Shown: positions 1-8,635, numbered from the stretch's first letter. The stretch: DNA of 64,000 nt from JAWXBA01 sp048499805 (GCA_048499805.1 JASNZF010000001.1:496001-560000); one strand, 5' to 3'. A program made the numbers and translations. The notes: a model not told the origin generated them from the sequence alone.

Positions 1-1
1 C

Positions 2-523
2 AGCGAGCTGCACCTGCAGGACGTCCACCTCCCCAAGGATGCGATCCTGCCGAACTCCGGGGGGATCAAGAGCCCGCTGATGTGCCTGACCCAGGCCCGC
101 TATGGCATCGCCTGGGGCGGGATCGGGGCCGCGATGGCCTGTTACGACGAGGCGCTCCGCTACGCCGGCAACCGGGTGATGTTCAACCGCCCGATCGCCC
201 AGACCCAGATCCAGCAGGTCCGCCTGGCCGACATGCTCACCGAGATCACCAAGGCGCAGCTGCTCACCCTGCAGCTGGGCCGCCTGAAGGATGCCGGCAC
301 CATGACCCCGGCGCAGGTGTCCCTCGCCAAGCGCAACAACGTGAACATGGCCTGCGAGGCGGCGCGCGAGGCGCGCCGGTTGCTGGGTGCCAATGGAATC
401 CTGGCCGAGTATCACTCGATGCGGCACATGGCCAACCTCGAGTCGGTCTACACCTACGAGGGCACCCACGACATGCATTCCCTGATCCTCGGGCACGAGG
501 TGACGGGGCTGAGCGCCTTCTAG
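2..523 (+). CDS. gcdH: Glutaryl-CoA dehydrogenase, C-terminal part (5' end outside window)
   Basis: The open frame runs in from the window edge and gives the last 173 residues of an FAD acyl-CoA dehydrogenase. The C-terminal YEGTHDMHSLILG stretch matches the glutaryl-CoA dehydrogenase version of the family; its Glu (YEGT) is the known catalytic base position. This enzyme oxidises and decarboxylates glutaryl-CoA to crotonyl-CoA in lysine/tryptophan breakdown and passes electrons to ETF. The next three genes encode ETF beta, ETF alpha and ETF:quinone oxidoreductase, so the electron path to the membrane is encoded at once. Another acyl-CoA dehydrogenase subclass is possible, but the tail favours GCDH. 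The N-terminal domain is not visible. Confidence 0.88.
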   Translation, partial: SELHLQDVHLPKDAILPNSGGIKSPLMCLTQARYGIAWGGIGAAMACYDEALRYAGNRVMFNRPIAQTQIQQVRLADMLTEITKAQLLTLQLGRLKDAGTMTPAQVSLAKRNNVNMACEAAREARRLLGANGILAEYHSMRHMANLESVYTYEGTHDMHSLILGHEVTGLSAF

Positions 524-526
524 ACC

Positions 527-675
527 GGTGTCGGGTGCCGGGTGCCGGGTTTCGGCGGCCCCGATGTGGAATCGAGCGATTGACTGTTACCGGCCGTTTC
601 GCACCTTCCGGACCGACACCCGACACCCGACACCCGACACCCGACACCCGACACCCGACACCCGACACCCGACAC
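527..675. repeat. Inverted pair of heptamer arrays (locus A1)
   Basis: The gap between gcdH and etfB holds nine tandem copies of the 7-mer CCGACAC (613-675). Facing them at 528-555 are four degenerate units of the reverse complement (GTGTCGG, GTGCCGG, GTGCCGG, GTTTCGG). The two arms could pair around a loop of about 57 bases. An array this pure is likely variable in copy number. It may act as a terminator or attenuator between gcdH and the ETF genes, but no T-run follows. Confidence 0.85.
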
Positions 676-701
676 CCCTCCGCACTCCACCGGAGCTCCA
701 C

Positions 702-1454
702 GTGAAGATCGCCGTTTGCCTCAAGCGTGTCCCTGATACCGAGATGCGGTTCGGCATCGCCCCGGACGGCAAGTCCGTGGACGCGACCGGGCTCAAGTTC
801 GAGATCAGCACCTTCGATGAGTACGCGGTCGAGGCCGCACTCCAGCTCAACGAAGCCCATCCGCCCGGCGAGGTGACCGTGGTGGGTCTCGGCCCCGACG
901 CACTGGGCGAGCAGCTCCGCCGGGCCCTGGCGATGGGCGCCGACCGCGCCATGCACCTGACCGTCGACGAACCGCCCTTCGATGCCCTGGCGATCGCCAC
1001 TGCGCTTGCCGCCGAGCTCAAGGATGGCGGGTTCGACCTGATCCTGTTCGGTCGCAACGCCACCGACACCGGTACCGGTGCTGTCGGCTCGATGACGGCC
1101 GAACTGCTGGGTCTTCCATGTGTCACGGCCGTCTCCCACCTCGAGATCCAGGGGAGTGAGGGCACTGCTCGTCGCGAGCTGGAGGGTGCCACCGCCACGG
1201 TCGCCTTCTCCCTTCCCGCGGTGCTGACCATCGACGAGGGGATCGCCCGCCCGCGCATCGCCGGGCTCAAGGGGATCATGGCCGCCAAGAAGAAACCGAT
1301 GGACGTGCGTCCCGCGTCGCTGGGTCCGGTCACGGTGGTGGTGGACCGCCTGGCCCTTCCGCCGGAGCGCCAGGCGGGCCGGATCGTGGGCGAGGGCCCT
1401 GACGCTGTTCCCGAGCTGGTCCGCCTCCTCCACGACGAAGCGAAGGCTATCTGA
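702..1454 (+). CDS. etfB: Electron transfer flavoprotein, beta subunit
   Basis: This 250-residue protein has the usual length for ETF beta and starts with the family's characteristic VKIAVCLKRVPDTE. Mid-protein it has GRNATDTGTGAVGSMTAELLG, which resembles the conserved AMP-binding region. The subunit pairs with EtfA to carry electrons from acyl-CoA dehydrogenases to ETF:quinone oxidoreductase in the cytoplasm. I chose the GTG at 702 because it gives the family N-terminus and follows a GGAG at 692-695; the frame stays open further upstream, but that part is only the translated heptamer array. Its stop overlaps the etfA start (TGATG). Confidence 0.95.
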   Translation: MKIAVCLKRVPDTEMRFGIAPDGKSVDATGLKFEISTFDEYAVEAALQLNEAHPPGEVTVVGLGPDALGEQLRRALAMGADRAMHLTVDEPPFDALAIATALAAELKDGGFDLILFGRNATDTGTGAVGSMTAELLGLPCVTAVSHLEIQGSEGTARRELEGATATVAFSLPAVLTIDEGIARPRIAGLKGIMAAKKKPMDVRPASLGPVTVVVDRLALPPERQAGRIVGEGPDAVPELVRLLHDEAKAI

Positions 1455-2440
1455 TGGCTGACCTCCTTGTTGTCGCAGAGACCCGCGCGGGCGCCCTCCG
1501 GAAGGTGGCGCTCGAGGTGGTGAGCGCGGCCCGCCAGGCGGCCGATGCCGCCGGTGGTGCCGTCCATGTGCTGGTGTGTGGGGGGCCGGGGACGGGGACC
1601 GTCGCCGAGGCGCTCGGTCGGCATGGCGCCGACCGCATTCACCTGGTGGAGCATGACGCGCTGGCCGAGTACAACGCCGAGGCGGTTGCCGCCACGGCCA
1701 CCGCGCTGGCCCGTTCCACCGGGGCGCGGGTGGTGCTCTTCAGCGCCAGCGTCGAGGGTCGGGACCTGGCGCCGCGCGTCGCCGCCCAGCTCCAGGCCGG
1801 GTTGGCGGCCGATGTCACCACCTTTGCGATCGAGCCCGATCACCTGCGCGCCACCCATCCGGTCTACACCGGCAAGGCGATCGCGACCCTGCGCCTGACG
1901 GGCACCCCGGCCCTGCTGTCGATCCGTCCAGGGGCCTATTCGCCAGTGGAGCAGCCCGGCAAGGGTGAGGTGGTGACCCTGGCCCCGGCCGTGGATCCCA
2001 CGACAACCCGGGTGCGCGTGACCGAGGTTGGCGCGCGCGGTGCGGCCAAGCTGGACCTCGGCGAGGCGCCCGTCATCGTGGCCGGGGGCCGGGGGCTCCG
2101 GGCGGCCGAGCATTTCGCGCTGATGGAGCAGCTGGCCGACGCCTTCGGGAACGCCGCCGTCGGCGCGACCCGGGCCGTCACCGACGACGGCTGGCGTGAC
2201 CCGGCCGACCAGATCGGCCAGACCGGGCGCCTGGTGAGCCCCGATCTCTATGTCGCCGTGGGGATCTCCGGTGCGGTCCAGCACCTGGCCGGGATGCGCA
2301 CCTCCCGGGTCATCGTGGCCATCAACCGTGACAAGGATGCCCCGATCTTCAAGGTGGCCGACTATGGCATCGTCGGTGACCTGTTCGAGGTGGTCCCCCG
2401 CCTGATCGAGGAGATCCGCGCGAGGAAGGCCGCCGGATGA
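1454..2440 (+). CDS. etfA: Electron transfer flavoprotein, alpha subunit
   Basis: The 328-residue protein has an N-terminal ETF domain (about 1-190) and the C-terminal FAD-binding domain. The latter shows GGRGLRAAEHF, the Q-TG-V-P-LY pattern (IGQTGRLVSPDLYVAVGISG) and the conserved AINRDKDAPIFKVADYGIVGD segment. It forms the FAD-containing heterodimer with EtfB. Start and stop overlap both neighbours by a few bases, as expected for translational coupling within etfB-etfA-ETF-QO. Confidence 0.95.
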   Translation: MADLLVVAETRAGALRKVALEVVSAARQAADAAGGAVHVLVCGGPGTGTVAEALGRHGADRIHLVEHDALAEYNAEAVAATATALARSTGARVVLFSASVEGRDLAPRVAAQLQAGLAADVTTFAIEPDHLRATHPVYTGKAIATLRLTGTPALLSIRPGAYSPVEQPGKGEVVTLAPAVDPTTTRVRVTEVGARGAAKLDLGEAPVIVAGGRGLRAAEHFALMEQLADAFGNAAVGATRAVTDDGWRDPADQIGQTGRLVSPDLYVAVGISGAVQHLAGMRTSRVIVAINRDKDAPIFKVADYGIVGDLFEVVPRLIEEIRARKAAG

Positions 2441-4080
2441 GCACCATCCTCCCCCTGCGCCACCAGGCCCCGCTGCCCCAGGACCGCTTCATCCGGGCGG
2501 AGTCACCCGGATCCGAGGCGGTGGAGATGGACGTGCTCTTCGTCGGAGCGGGGCCCGCGGGGTTGGCCGGCGCGATCGAGCTTGCTCGCCTCGTCCAGGA
2601 GGACGGCACCCTCGGCGAGATCGGCATTGGCGTCCTCGAGAAGGCCGAGAGTCTCGGCGAGCACAACCTCTCCGGGGCGGTGGTGAATCCCCGGGCCTTC
2701 CAGGAGCTCTTCCCCGACCTGACCGAGGCCGACTTCCCGTTCCGCCAGCGGGTGGACAGCGAAGCGGTCTATTTCATGACCGAGGGCGGCGCGACCCGGA
2801 TCCCGACGCCACCCACGATGCACAACACCGGCAACTGGTCGGCTTCGATCTGCGAGATCGTGCGCTGGCTGGGCGAGAAGGCCGAGGCCCTTGGGGTCAA
2901 CGTGTTCACCGGATTCCCGGTCGAGGCGCTCCTGGTGGAGGCGCACCGGGTCGTCGGGGTGCGCACCACGCCCACCGGACTCACCCGCCAAGGGGAGCCG
3001 GGCGCCGACTTCACCCCGCCCACCGACCTCTCGGCTCGGGTGACGGTCCTCGCCGAGGGGACCCGCGGCCCGCTCGCCCAGGCGTGGACGCAGTGGCAGG
3101 GCGTTGGCTCCGCGAATCCCCAGATCTTCGCGCTCGGGGTCAAGGAGGTCTGGGAAACCAAGGTGCCGCTCGACACGGTCATTCACACCATGGGCTGGCC
3201 GCTTCCCCGGGATGCCTTCGGGGGGTCCTGGTTGTATCCGCAGGGTCCCACCCAGGTGTCCCTGGGGCTGGTGGTGGGACTGGACTACCGGCAGGCCAAC
3301 CTCGACGTCCATGAACTGCTCCAGCGGATGAAGCTCCACCCGTTGTTCGCCAGGTACCTCGAGGGCGGCACCCTGCTCGAGTGGGGGGCCAAGACGATTC
3401 CGGAGGGCGGGTACCACGCCCTGCCGGAGCGATTCAGCGGCGACGGCCTCCTGATGGCCGGGGATTGTGTCGGGTTCGTGGACGTGCCGTCCCTCAAGGG
3501 AATCCACTACGCCATGCAATCCGGCATCTACGCCGCCCGGGCGATCTTCGCGGCACTCAAGCGCGGCGACACTTCCGCCGCCGTCCTTGGCGAGTACGAC
3601 ACGATGGTCCGGTCGAGCTACATCGCCGGCGACCTGCACCGGACCCGCAACATGCGGTTGGCCTTCAAGGATGGCTTCGTGCGGGGCGCCGCGAAGGCGG
3701 GACTGATGACCCTCACCGGCGGGCGGTTCCCGGGCGGGCGGATCGACATGCACGCCGACGCGGAGGCGCCCCGGACTCCCGGGAGCTTCCCCGCCTTCCA
3801 GCCCGATGGCACCCGGACCTTCAGCAAGCTCGATGCGGTCTTCAAGTCCGGCAACGCCACCCGGGATACCATTCCCTCCCACCTCGTGGTGGGCCGGGAC
3901 ATCACCCCGGAACTTGCCGACTTCTACTCCCACCTCTGCCCCGCCGGGGTCTATGAACGGGTCGGGGACGAGTTGCGCGTCAACCCCCCGAACTGCGTCG
4001 ACTGCAAGGCCACCGACGTCCTCGGGCCGCGCTGGACCCCGCGGGAGGGAGGGAGCGGACCCCGCTACCGCGCGATGTGA
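2437..4080 (+). CDS. Electron transfer flavoprotein-ubiquinone oxidoreductase
   Basis: The 547-residue length fits ETF-QO, the monotopic membrane FAD/Fe-S enzyme that moves electrons from ETF to quinone. An FAD-binding GxGxxG (FVGAGPAGLAGAIELA, about residues 32-47) is followed by the conserved GEHNLSGAVVNP segment. The C-terminal ferredoxin-like part has CPAGVYE and NCVDCKATD. The usual family pattern there is NCxxCxxC; here the last ligand position is Thr, so only three of four cluster cysteines remain. Either the cluster is altered (3Fe-4S or another ligand) or it is lost. The ATG overlaps the etfA stop by 4 bases. Confidence 0.93.
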   Translation: MSTILPLRHQAPLPQDRFIRAESPGSEAVEMDVLFVGAGPAGLAGAIELARLVQEDGTLGEIGIGVLEKAESLGEHNLSGAVVNPRAFQELFPDLTEADFPFRQRVDSEAVYFMTEGGATRIPTPPTMHNTGNWSASICEIVRWLGEKAEALGVNVFTGFPVEALLVEAHRVVGVRTTPTGLTRQGEPGADFTPPTDLSARVTVLAEGTRGPLAQAWTQWQGVGSANPQIFALGVKEVWETKVPLDTVIHTMGWPLPRDAFGGSWLYPQGPTQVSLGLVVGLDYRQANLDVHELLQRMKLHPLFARYLEGGTLLEWGAKTIPEGGYHALPERFSGDGLLMAGDCVGFVDVPSLKGIHYAMQSGIYAARAIFAALKRGDTSAAVLGEYDTMVRSSYIAGDLHRTRNMRLAFKDGFVRGAAKAGLMTLTGGRFPGGRIDMHADAEAPRTPGSFPAFQPDGTRTFSKLDAVFKSGNATRDTIPSHLVVGRDITPELADFYSHLCPAGVYERVGDELRVNPPNCVDCKATDVLGPRWTPREGGSGPRYRAM

Positions 4081-4087
4081 TCACATC
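4074..4087. promoter_or_regulatory. 14-bp perfect palindrome over the ETF-QO stop codon
   Basis: GATGTGATCACATC is a perfect inverted repeat that spans the ETF-QO stop codon. It lies about 50 bp upstream of the AraC-family gene, so it could be an operator for that gene. It could equally be coincidental; there is no second copy in the window that I noticed. Confidence 0.3.
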
Positions 4088-4134
4088 GTGACCATCGGCT
4101 GAAACTCGGCCGCATCCCGGTCGGTAGTGATGGA

Positions 4135-4998
4135 ATGCCGACTCTTCTCCGCGCCGCGTCTGGACGTTCCACTACGCTGGAACACGCCAGCATGCGCAGG
4201 GTGCGCGCCCTGCAGCCGTTCGACCTCCTCCAGGCCCACTTCGTCTCGCACCGGTTTGCGCCGCACGCCCACGAGACCTATGCCATCGGGGTCTGCTCCG
4301 CTGGCCGGGTGGCGGTGCGACACCGCGGGAAACGCCACGTCATGGGCCCCGGCGACCTCCTCCTCATGAACCCCGGTGAGATGCACACCGGGGAGCCCGA
4401 TAGCTCCGAGGGCTGGACCTATCGGATGATCTATCCCGGCGTGGAAGCGCTCCAGGGCGCCGCCAATGCCCTTCGCCGGCGCCGGGGCCCGGCGCCGGTG
4501 CTCCCCGCGCCCGCCCTCCGCGATCCTCGGCTCGCTGCCCGGGCCGACGTGATGTTGCGGGAGATGGCGGTGGGCGCAGATCCGCTCGCGGCGGAGTGCC
4601 TGTTTGTCGGCTTCCTGGAGGCACTGCTCAGCCGAGGCCCGGAGGGCACTCCCCGCCTGGTGCCGCTTCGGGGCCTCAATCCGCGGATCTCTCGGGTCCG
4701 CGAGTACCTCCACGCCCACTTCGCTGCACCGGTCACCATCGCGGACTTGTCTGCCGTGGCCCAGCTCAGCGGCTTTCACCTGATCCGGCTCTTTCGCTCG
4801 CGGGTGGGACTGCCTCCCTACATGTACCTGGAGCACCTCCGGGTGGCCCGGGCGAAGGAACTGCTGGCGGACGGCGTGGGGCTCGCCGACACCGCGGCCC
4901 AGACGGGCTTCGGCGACCAGAGCCATTTCACGAGGCGGTTCAAGCAGGTGGTCGGCGTGCCACCCGGGCGCTACGCCAGGCAGGTGCTGCGCTCCTAG
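4135..4998 (+). CDS. AraC-family transcriptional regulator with cupin sensor domain
   Basis: A 287-residue protein. The N-terminal half (about 20-110) has a cupin-like AraC ligand-binding pattern (HRFAPHAHETYAIG, then GDLLLMNPGEMH). The C-terminal 100 residues hold two helix-turn-helix motifs, the second ending in the signature TGFGDQSHFTRRFKQVVGVP. Such proteins bind a small ligand and regulate nearby or self promoters. A second possible start is the ATG at 4192 (residue 20); both keep the whole cupin. Ligand and targets are unknown; the neighbours are the ETF operon upstream and a convergent serpin gene. Confidence 0.9.
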   Translation: MPTLLRAASGRSTTLEHASMRRVRALQPFDLLQAHFVSHRFAPHAHETYAIGVCSAGRVAVRHRGKRHVMGPGDLLLMNPGEMHTGEPDSSEGWTYRMIYPGVEALQGAANALRRRRGPAPVLPAPALRDPRLAARADVMLREMAVGADPLAAECLFVGFLEALLSRGPEGTPRLVPLRGLNPRISRVREYLHAHFAAPVTIADLSAVAQLSGFHLIRLFRSRVGLPPYMYLEHLRVARAKELLADGVGLADTAAQTGFGDQSHFTRRFKQVVGVPPGRYARQVLRS

Positions 4999-5014
4999 GC
5001 GACCGGACCGGGGC

Positions 5015-6259
5015 TCACGGAATCGCAGTCACCTGCCCCAGGAAGAGCAGCGTTCCGGAGAACCGCTCCCGGATCGCCACGAGGAACGGACGGTCCACCC
5101 GCATCTCGAAGGTCAGTGGCAGGGATGTCACCCCGACCTGGACCGCCGTCGCTGCTGCCGCCTCGGTCCCCTCCTCGTTCACGTCCACGAAGGTCTTCTG
5201 CAGCACGGAGGAGAGGAACAACTGGATTGGCGGGGCGGCCATCCGGCTGAAGTCCGCCTGCTGGTCGTCGAAGGCGATCGCCATGCCGAGCGAACGCAGG
5301 TCAGGGGAGAGATCACGGCGGTACTCGAGTCGGAAGCGCGGCATCGCCAGGTCGACGGTGCGTTCCGCCAGGCCAGCCACCAGGGCATCCCAGCCGGCAG
5401 TGGCATCCTCCCCGAGCACGGCGGCCAGGGATATTCCCGGACGCGGCAGGACCACGGTCATGGCGAACCCCCCGTTGCCATAGAGCAGGTCCACTGCCTG
5501 GTACCCCGGGGCCTCGGCGTACTGGATCGCCCCCTCCCGGTGCATCATCGCCACGGACTGGGTGCCGCCAGAAGCCGAAAAGCTCTCGGGGCGGGTGTCC
5601 GAGGGCTTGAACGCCGTCCGCCAGGAACCCTTGAAGTAGACGGCGTTGAGCAGCGTCATCACCGTCTGGGGATCAAACCGGTCGAGCAGCTTCGGGATCT
5701 TGTTGCCGGTCCGGTCGCGCACCCACCCATTCACCGCATCGAGGGTGGCAGGGTCGGCAAAGGCGACGTTGCGAACCTCCGCGTCGAACCAGTCCCTGCC
5801 TGCCGCAATGAACGTCGGCAGGAAGGGGAAGCCGGTCTCGGCCCAGATCGAATTGGCCACCCGCATGTCGGTGCTGCTGTCGAGCCCCACCAGCAGGTCC
5901 AGGAGCCCCCGATAGCCGGCGTTGATCTCCGCCTGTGGCAGCGCCCCGAACCCCAGGGTCGTCCGCATGGCGTCGAAGGTGGTGCCGCCTGCTCCGTTCA
6001 GCGTCATCCCGAGGGCCATGCTGGCGCTCAAGGGGGAGAGGAACACCGTCGCCGCAGGATCGGCCGCCCGGGCCTGGGCGAGCAGGTCGAAGGCGAACCG
6101 GTTGGAGGCGCTGGCCAGCACGGACTCCGCCGCCGTGAGGGGGCGGGGCAGCGCCGTGAGCAGGGGGGGCGGCTCGGAGGATGGACCGGTGCCCTCGCCG
6201 CCACAGGCGGCCAGGAGCGCCAGCGCGAGGCCGCTACCGCAGGCGCGCAGGCGTGGCAT
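5015..6259 (-). CDS. Serpin-family protease inhibitor, lipoprotein
   Basis: A full-length (414-residue) serpin. It has the family signature near the C-terminus (RPFLVAIRERFSGTLLFLGQV) and an inhibitory-type hinge, EEGTEAAAAT, in which P15 is Gly, P14 is Thr and P12-P9 are small. Canonical spacing predicts a scissile bond near Thr-Ser in GVTSLP; this is counted, not measured. The ATG at 6259 gives a lipobox (LLAAC), so the protein is probably anchored in the envelope and guards against proteases. Its start overlaps the stop of the upstream DUF6174 gene by 26 bp. Bacterial serpins are uncommon and patchily distributed. Confidence 0.93.
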   Translation of the reverse strand: MPRLRACGSGLALALLAACGGEGTGPSSEPPPLLTALPRPLTAAESVLASASNRFAFDLLAQARAADPAATVFLSPLSASMALGMTLNGAGGTTFDAMRTTLGFGALPQAEINAGYRGLLDLLVGLDSSTDMRVANSIWAETGFPFLPTFIAAGRDWFDAEVRNVAFADPATLDAVNGWVRDRTGNKIPKLLDRFDPQTVMTLLNAVYFKGSWRTAFKPSDTRPESFSASGGTQSVAMMHREGAIQYAEAPGYQAVDLLYGNGGFAMTVVLPRPGISLAAVLGEDATAGWDALVAGLAERTVDLAMPRFRLEYRRDLSPDLRSLGMAIAFDDQQADFSRMAAPPIQLFLSSVLQKTFVDVNEEGTEAAAATAVQVGVTSLPLTFEMRVDRPFLVAIRERFSGTLLFLGQVTAIP

Positions 6260-6725
6260 CGAGCACTCCGTCATCGAGGAGGTGAATGGTGATCGCGACC
6301 TCGTCATCGATCGCGTTCCGGATCCGGTCGATGTAGATCTGCATCGGTGCGCCGTGCTCGGGGTGGTACTCGACCCGGACTTCCGCCGACTTGGCGGCGA
6401 TCTCGAATTGGATCAGGTCGAAGAGCTCGGTGACGCTGGGGAATCGATTGAGGAATCCGCGAGGCACTGCATTTCCCGACGCCACGTCCCACGCGCCGAC
6501 CAGTTCACCGTCCACCACCTCGATCCGGGTACGGGGGAAGGCGTCCGGGAACCCGCAGAAGCAGGATCGCGTCAGCTCCGCCTGGTAGTGCAGGTCGAGT
6601 CCGCTTTCGGCCCAGCGGGTCCGGGCTGCATCGAGGAGGCGAAGGTCCGAGGGGCCGGTGGAGGTGCAACCGGCCAGGCCGATCAGGAGGAAGAGGACAG
6701 CGCGTCCGAACGATCGGGAAGGCAT
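6234..6725 (-). CDS. DUF6174-like lipoprotein
   Basis: A 163-residue protein whose start at 6725 gives a signal peptide with a lipobox (LIGLAGC). The mature part has the layout of DUF6174 proteins: a Trp/Tyr-rich start, a Cys-Phe-Cys motif (YQAELTRSCFCG) and a C-terminal segment with conserved acidic residues (YIDRIRNAIDDEV). Function is unknown. It overlaps and probably shares a transcript with the serpin gene downstream, so the two may be co-exported. An upstream ATG at 6773 would push the signal peptide inwards and is less likely. Confidence 0.75.
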   Translation of the reverse strand: MPSRSFGRAVLFLLIGLAGCTSTGPSDLRLLDAARTRWAESGLDLHYQAELTRSCFCGFPDAFPRTRIEVVDGELVGAWDVASGNAVPRGFLNRFPSVTELFDLIQFEIAAKSAEVRVEYHPEHGAPMQIYIDRIRNAIDDEVAITIHLLDDGVLDATPARLR

Positions 6726-6848
6726 GGGGTGGCTCCGGTTGGATGACCAGTTTGCACCCATCGCATGAGCCATGCCGTTCCGAACCCCAACCCAAGTGCA
6801 GGTCCGTCAAGGGGATGCCGATTGGAGCGGAGGCCGCTGGGGAAGGCC

Positions 6849-6890
6849 GTGTCCGGATATCCGGACACTCCCGTGTCGGAGTGACACGGG
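6849..6890 (-). terminator. Two adjacent hairpins downstream of dapD
   Basis: Just past the dapD stop lie a stem-loop with an 8-bp stem (CCCGTGTC/GACACGGG, 6870-6890) and a 20-bp perfect palindrome (GTGTCCGGATATCCGGACAC, 6849-6868). They are placed to end the lysine operon, although no T-run follows on either strand. Confidence 0.5.
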
Positions 6891-6896
6891 GCAGGC

Positions 6897-7745
6897 TCAG
6901 CGGAGGAGATCCTCCAGCCGCACCGAGGCGTCGGTCTTCTCGTCGCGGTACTTCACGATCACGGGGGCATAGAGCGCGATCCCGTGCCGCCGCCCCACCT
7001 CGGTGGTGACCGGTCGGCTCCCGGGCACCACGACCGCGCCGGCCGGCACCTCCAGCGGGGTGTCCCCCTCCCGCCGGATGGTGCGGTCGTGAACGAGGTC
7101 GAAGATCACCGTCCCGCCGGTCAGGATCGTGCCCGGCGCCAGGACCGCCCGCTCGCGCACCACCGTCCCCTCGTAGACCCCGCAGTTGCCTCCCACCAGG
7201 ACCTCGTCCTCGATGACCACCGGGAGGGCACCCGCTGGTTCGAGCACCCCACCGATCTGGGCCGCGGCGCTCAGGTGGACCCGCTTCCCGATCTGGGCGC
7301 AGGAGCCCACCAGGGCGTGGGAATCGACCATCGTTCCCTCGTCCACGTACGCGCCGACGTTGATGTACATCGGTGGCATGCAGACCACCCCCGGCGCCAC
7401 GTAGGTGCCCTCGCGGATCGCGGAGCCGCCCGGTACGATCCGCACGCCGTGGCCTGCCGGCATGTCGCGCAGCGGCCAGGTGTCCTTGTCGAAGAAGGGG
7501 AAGGCCGATTCCTGGAGCGTCTCCACCACCCGGCCGAGGCGAAACCCCAGGAGGATGCCGGCCTTGACCCACGCGTTGGCGCGCCAATGGCCGTCGGCGC
7601 CCCGCTCGGCGGCGCGAAGCTCGCCGCGCGAGAGCATCGCCCGGAACTGCAGGAAGGCGTCGTGGGCCTCGGCCTCCTGTCCGGTGGGCACCCCCGTGGT
7701 GAACCGCTCGATGGTGCTGCGGAGGGCGGCGGGATCCTGGCTCAT
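6897..7745 (-). CDS. dapD: 2,3,4,5-tetrahydropyridine-2,6-dicarboxylate N-succinyltransferase
   Basis: The 282-residue protein consists of a helical N-terminal region and a left-handed beta-helix of hexapeptide repeats. It contains the DapD-type sequences PPMYINVGAYVDEGTMVDSHALVGSCAQIG and GGNCGVYEG (interrupted here by other residues). It succinylates tetrahydrodipicolinate in the succinylase branch of lysine/meso-DAP synthesis. The ATG at 7745 overlaps the dapA stop by 4 bp; the frame is open further upstream only as a shadow of dapA. It is the last gene of the operon, and two hairpins follow. Confidence 0.95.
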   Translation of the reverse strand: MSQDPAALRSTIERFTTGVPTGQEAEAHDAFLQFRAMLSRGELRAAERGADGHWRANAWVKAGILLGFRLGRVVETLQESAFPFFDKDTWPLRDMPAGHGVRIVPGGSAIREGTYVAPGVVCMPPMYINVGAYVDEGTMVDSHALVGSCAQIGKRVHLSAAAQIGGVLEPAGALPVVIEDEVLVGGNCGVYEGTVVRERAVLAPGTILTGGTVIFDLVHDRTIRREGDTPLEVPAGAVVVPGSRPVTTEVGRRHGIALYAPVIVKYRDEKTDASVRLEDLLR

Positions 7746-8635
7746 GCGGAGGGTACCTCGACGCCGGCTTGGCGCAGCGTGGCGAGCAGCGGGGGACGGC
7801 TGGCCTCCGAGAGCGGCACCAGCGGAAGCCGCAGGACATTGCGGATCCGGCCCATGGCGGCCAGCGCCGCCTTGACCGGGGCGGGATTGGTCTCGATGAA
7901 GTTGGCGTCCAGGAGGGGCAGGAGCCGATAGAGGAGGCCGGTGGACTCCCGGAACCTCCCGTCGAGCGCGGACCCCACCATCTGCTGCATCAGGGCGGGT
8001 ATCTCGTTGGAGGCGACCGAGACGAGGCCGTCCGCTCCCACCGCGATCAGCGCCACGGTCAGGGCATCCTCGCCGCTCAGGACGAGGAACCCCTCGGGCC
8101 GGCCGCGGATGATCTGCATCGCCTGTTCCACGCTGCCAGACGCCTCCTTGATCGCCACGATGTTGGCGTGCCCCGCCAGCCGCAGCACCGTCGGCGGGAG
8201 GAGGTTCACCGCCGACCGGCCCGGCACATTGTACAGACAGACCGGCACCGTGGCGGCGTCCGCGATCGCCGTGAAGTGGCGGAACAACCCGTCCTGGGTG
8301 GGCTTGTTGTAGTAGGGGCCGGCGGTCAGGATGAAGTCCACACCCAGGGCGCACATCCGCCGCGTTTCCTCCACGGCGCGCCGGGTGTCGTTGTCGGTGG
8401 CGCCCGCCATGACCGGAATCCTCCCGCCGACGACCTCCACCACCGTCGCCACCACCGTCTCACGCTCGTCGGGGGCCAGGGTCTGGGCCTCGCCGGTGGA
8501 ACCGCACGCCACGATCGAGTCGATCCCCTCCGCAACCTGCCACGCGACCAGTGCGCGCAGGGCCGGCAGGTCGAGGGCGCCGTCGTCCTGGAAGGGCGTC
8601 ACGATGGCGGTGCCGCATCCCCGCAAGCTCTTCAT
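7742..8635 (-). CDS. dapA: 4-hydroxy-tetrahydrodipicolinate synthase
   Basis: A 297-residue TIM-barrel aldolase, the usual length. It has the substrate-binding GSTGEA motif, the catalytic Tyr in LYNVPGR and the Schiff-base Lys in AIKEASG. It condenses pyruvate with aspartate semialdehyde, the first committed step to lysine and diaminopimelate. It overlaps dapB and dapD by 4 bp each, so these genes are probably translated together. Confidence 0.96.
   Translation of the reverse strand: MKSLRGCGTAIVTPFQDDGALDLPALRALVAWQVAEGIDSIVACGSTGEAQTLAPDERETVVATVVEVVGGRIPVMAGATDNDTRRAVEETRRMCALGVDFILTAGPYYNKPTQDGLFRHFTAIADAATVPVCLYNVPGRSAVNLLPPTVLRLAGHANIVAIKEASGSVEQAMQIIRGRPEGFLVLSGEDALTVALIAVGADGLVSVASNEIPALMQQMVGSALDGRFRESTGLLYRLLPLLDANFIETNPAPVKAALAAMGRIRNVLRLPLVPLSEASRPPLLATLRQAGVEVPSA

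Noticed and set aside
613..675. Heptamer array considered as a CRISPR or CRISPR remnant
   Set aside because: Units are 7 bp and contiguous with no spacers, and there are no cas genes in the window.
264..1433. A minus-strand frame whose middle is a run of repeated CRVSGVG-type residues
   Set aside because: The repeated residues are only a translation of the CCGACAC array; the rest is antisense to gcdH and etfB.
2503..3933. A 476-codon minus-strand frame opposite ETF-QO
   Set aside because: A shadow of a well-supported gene, with no start signal and no domain.
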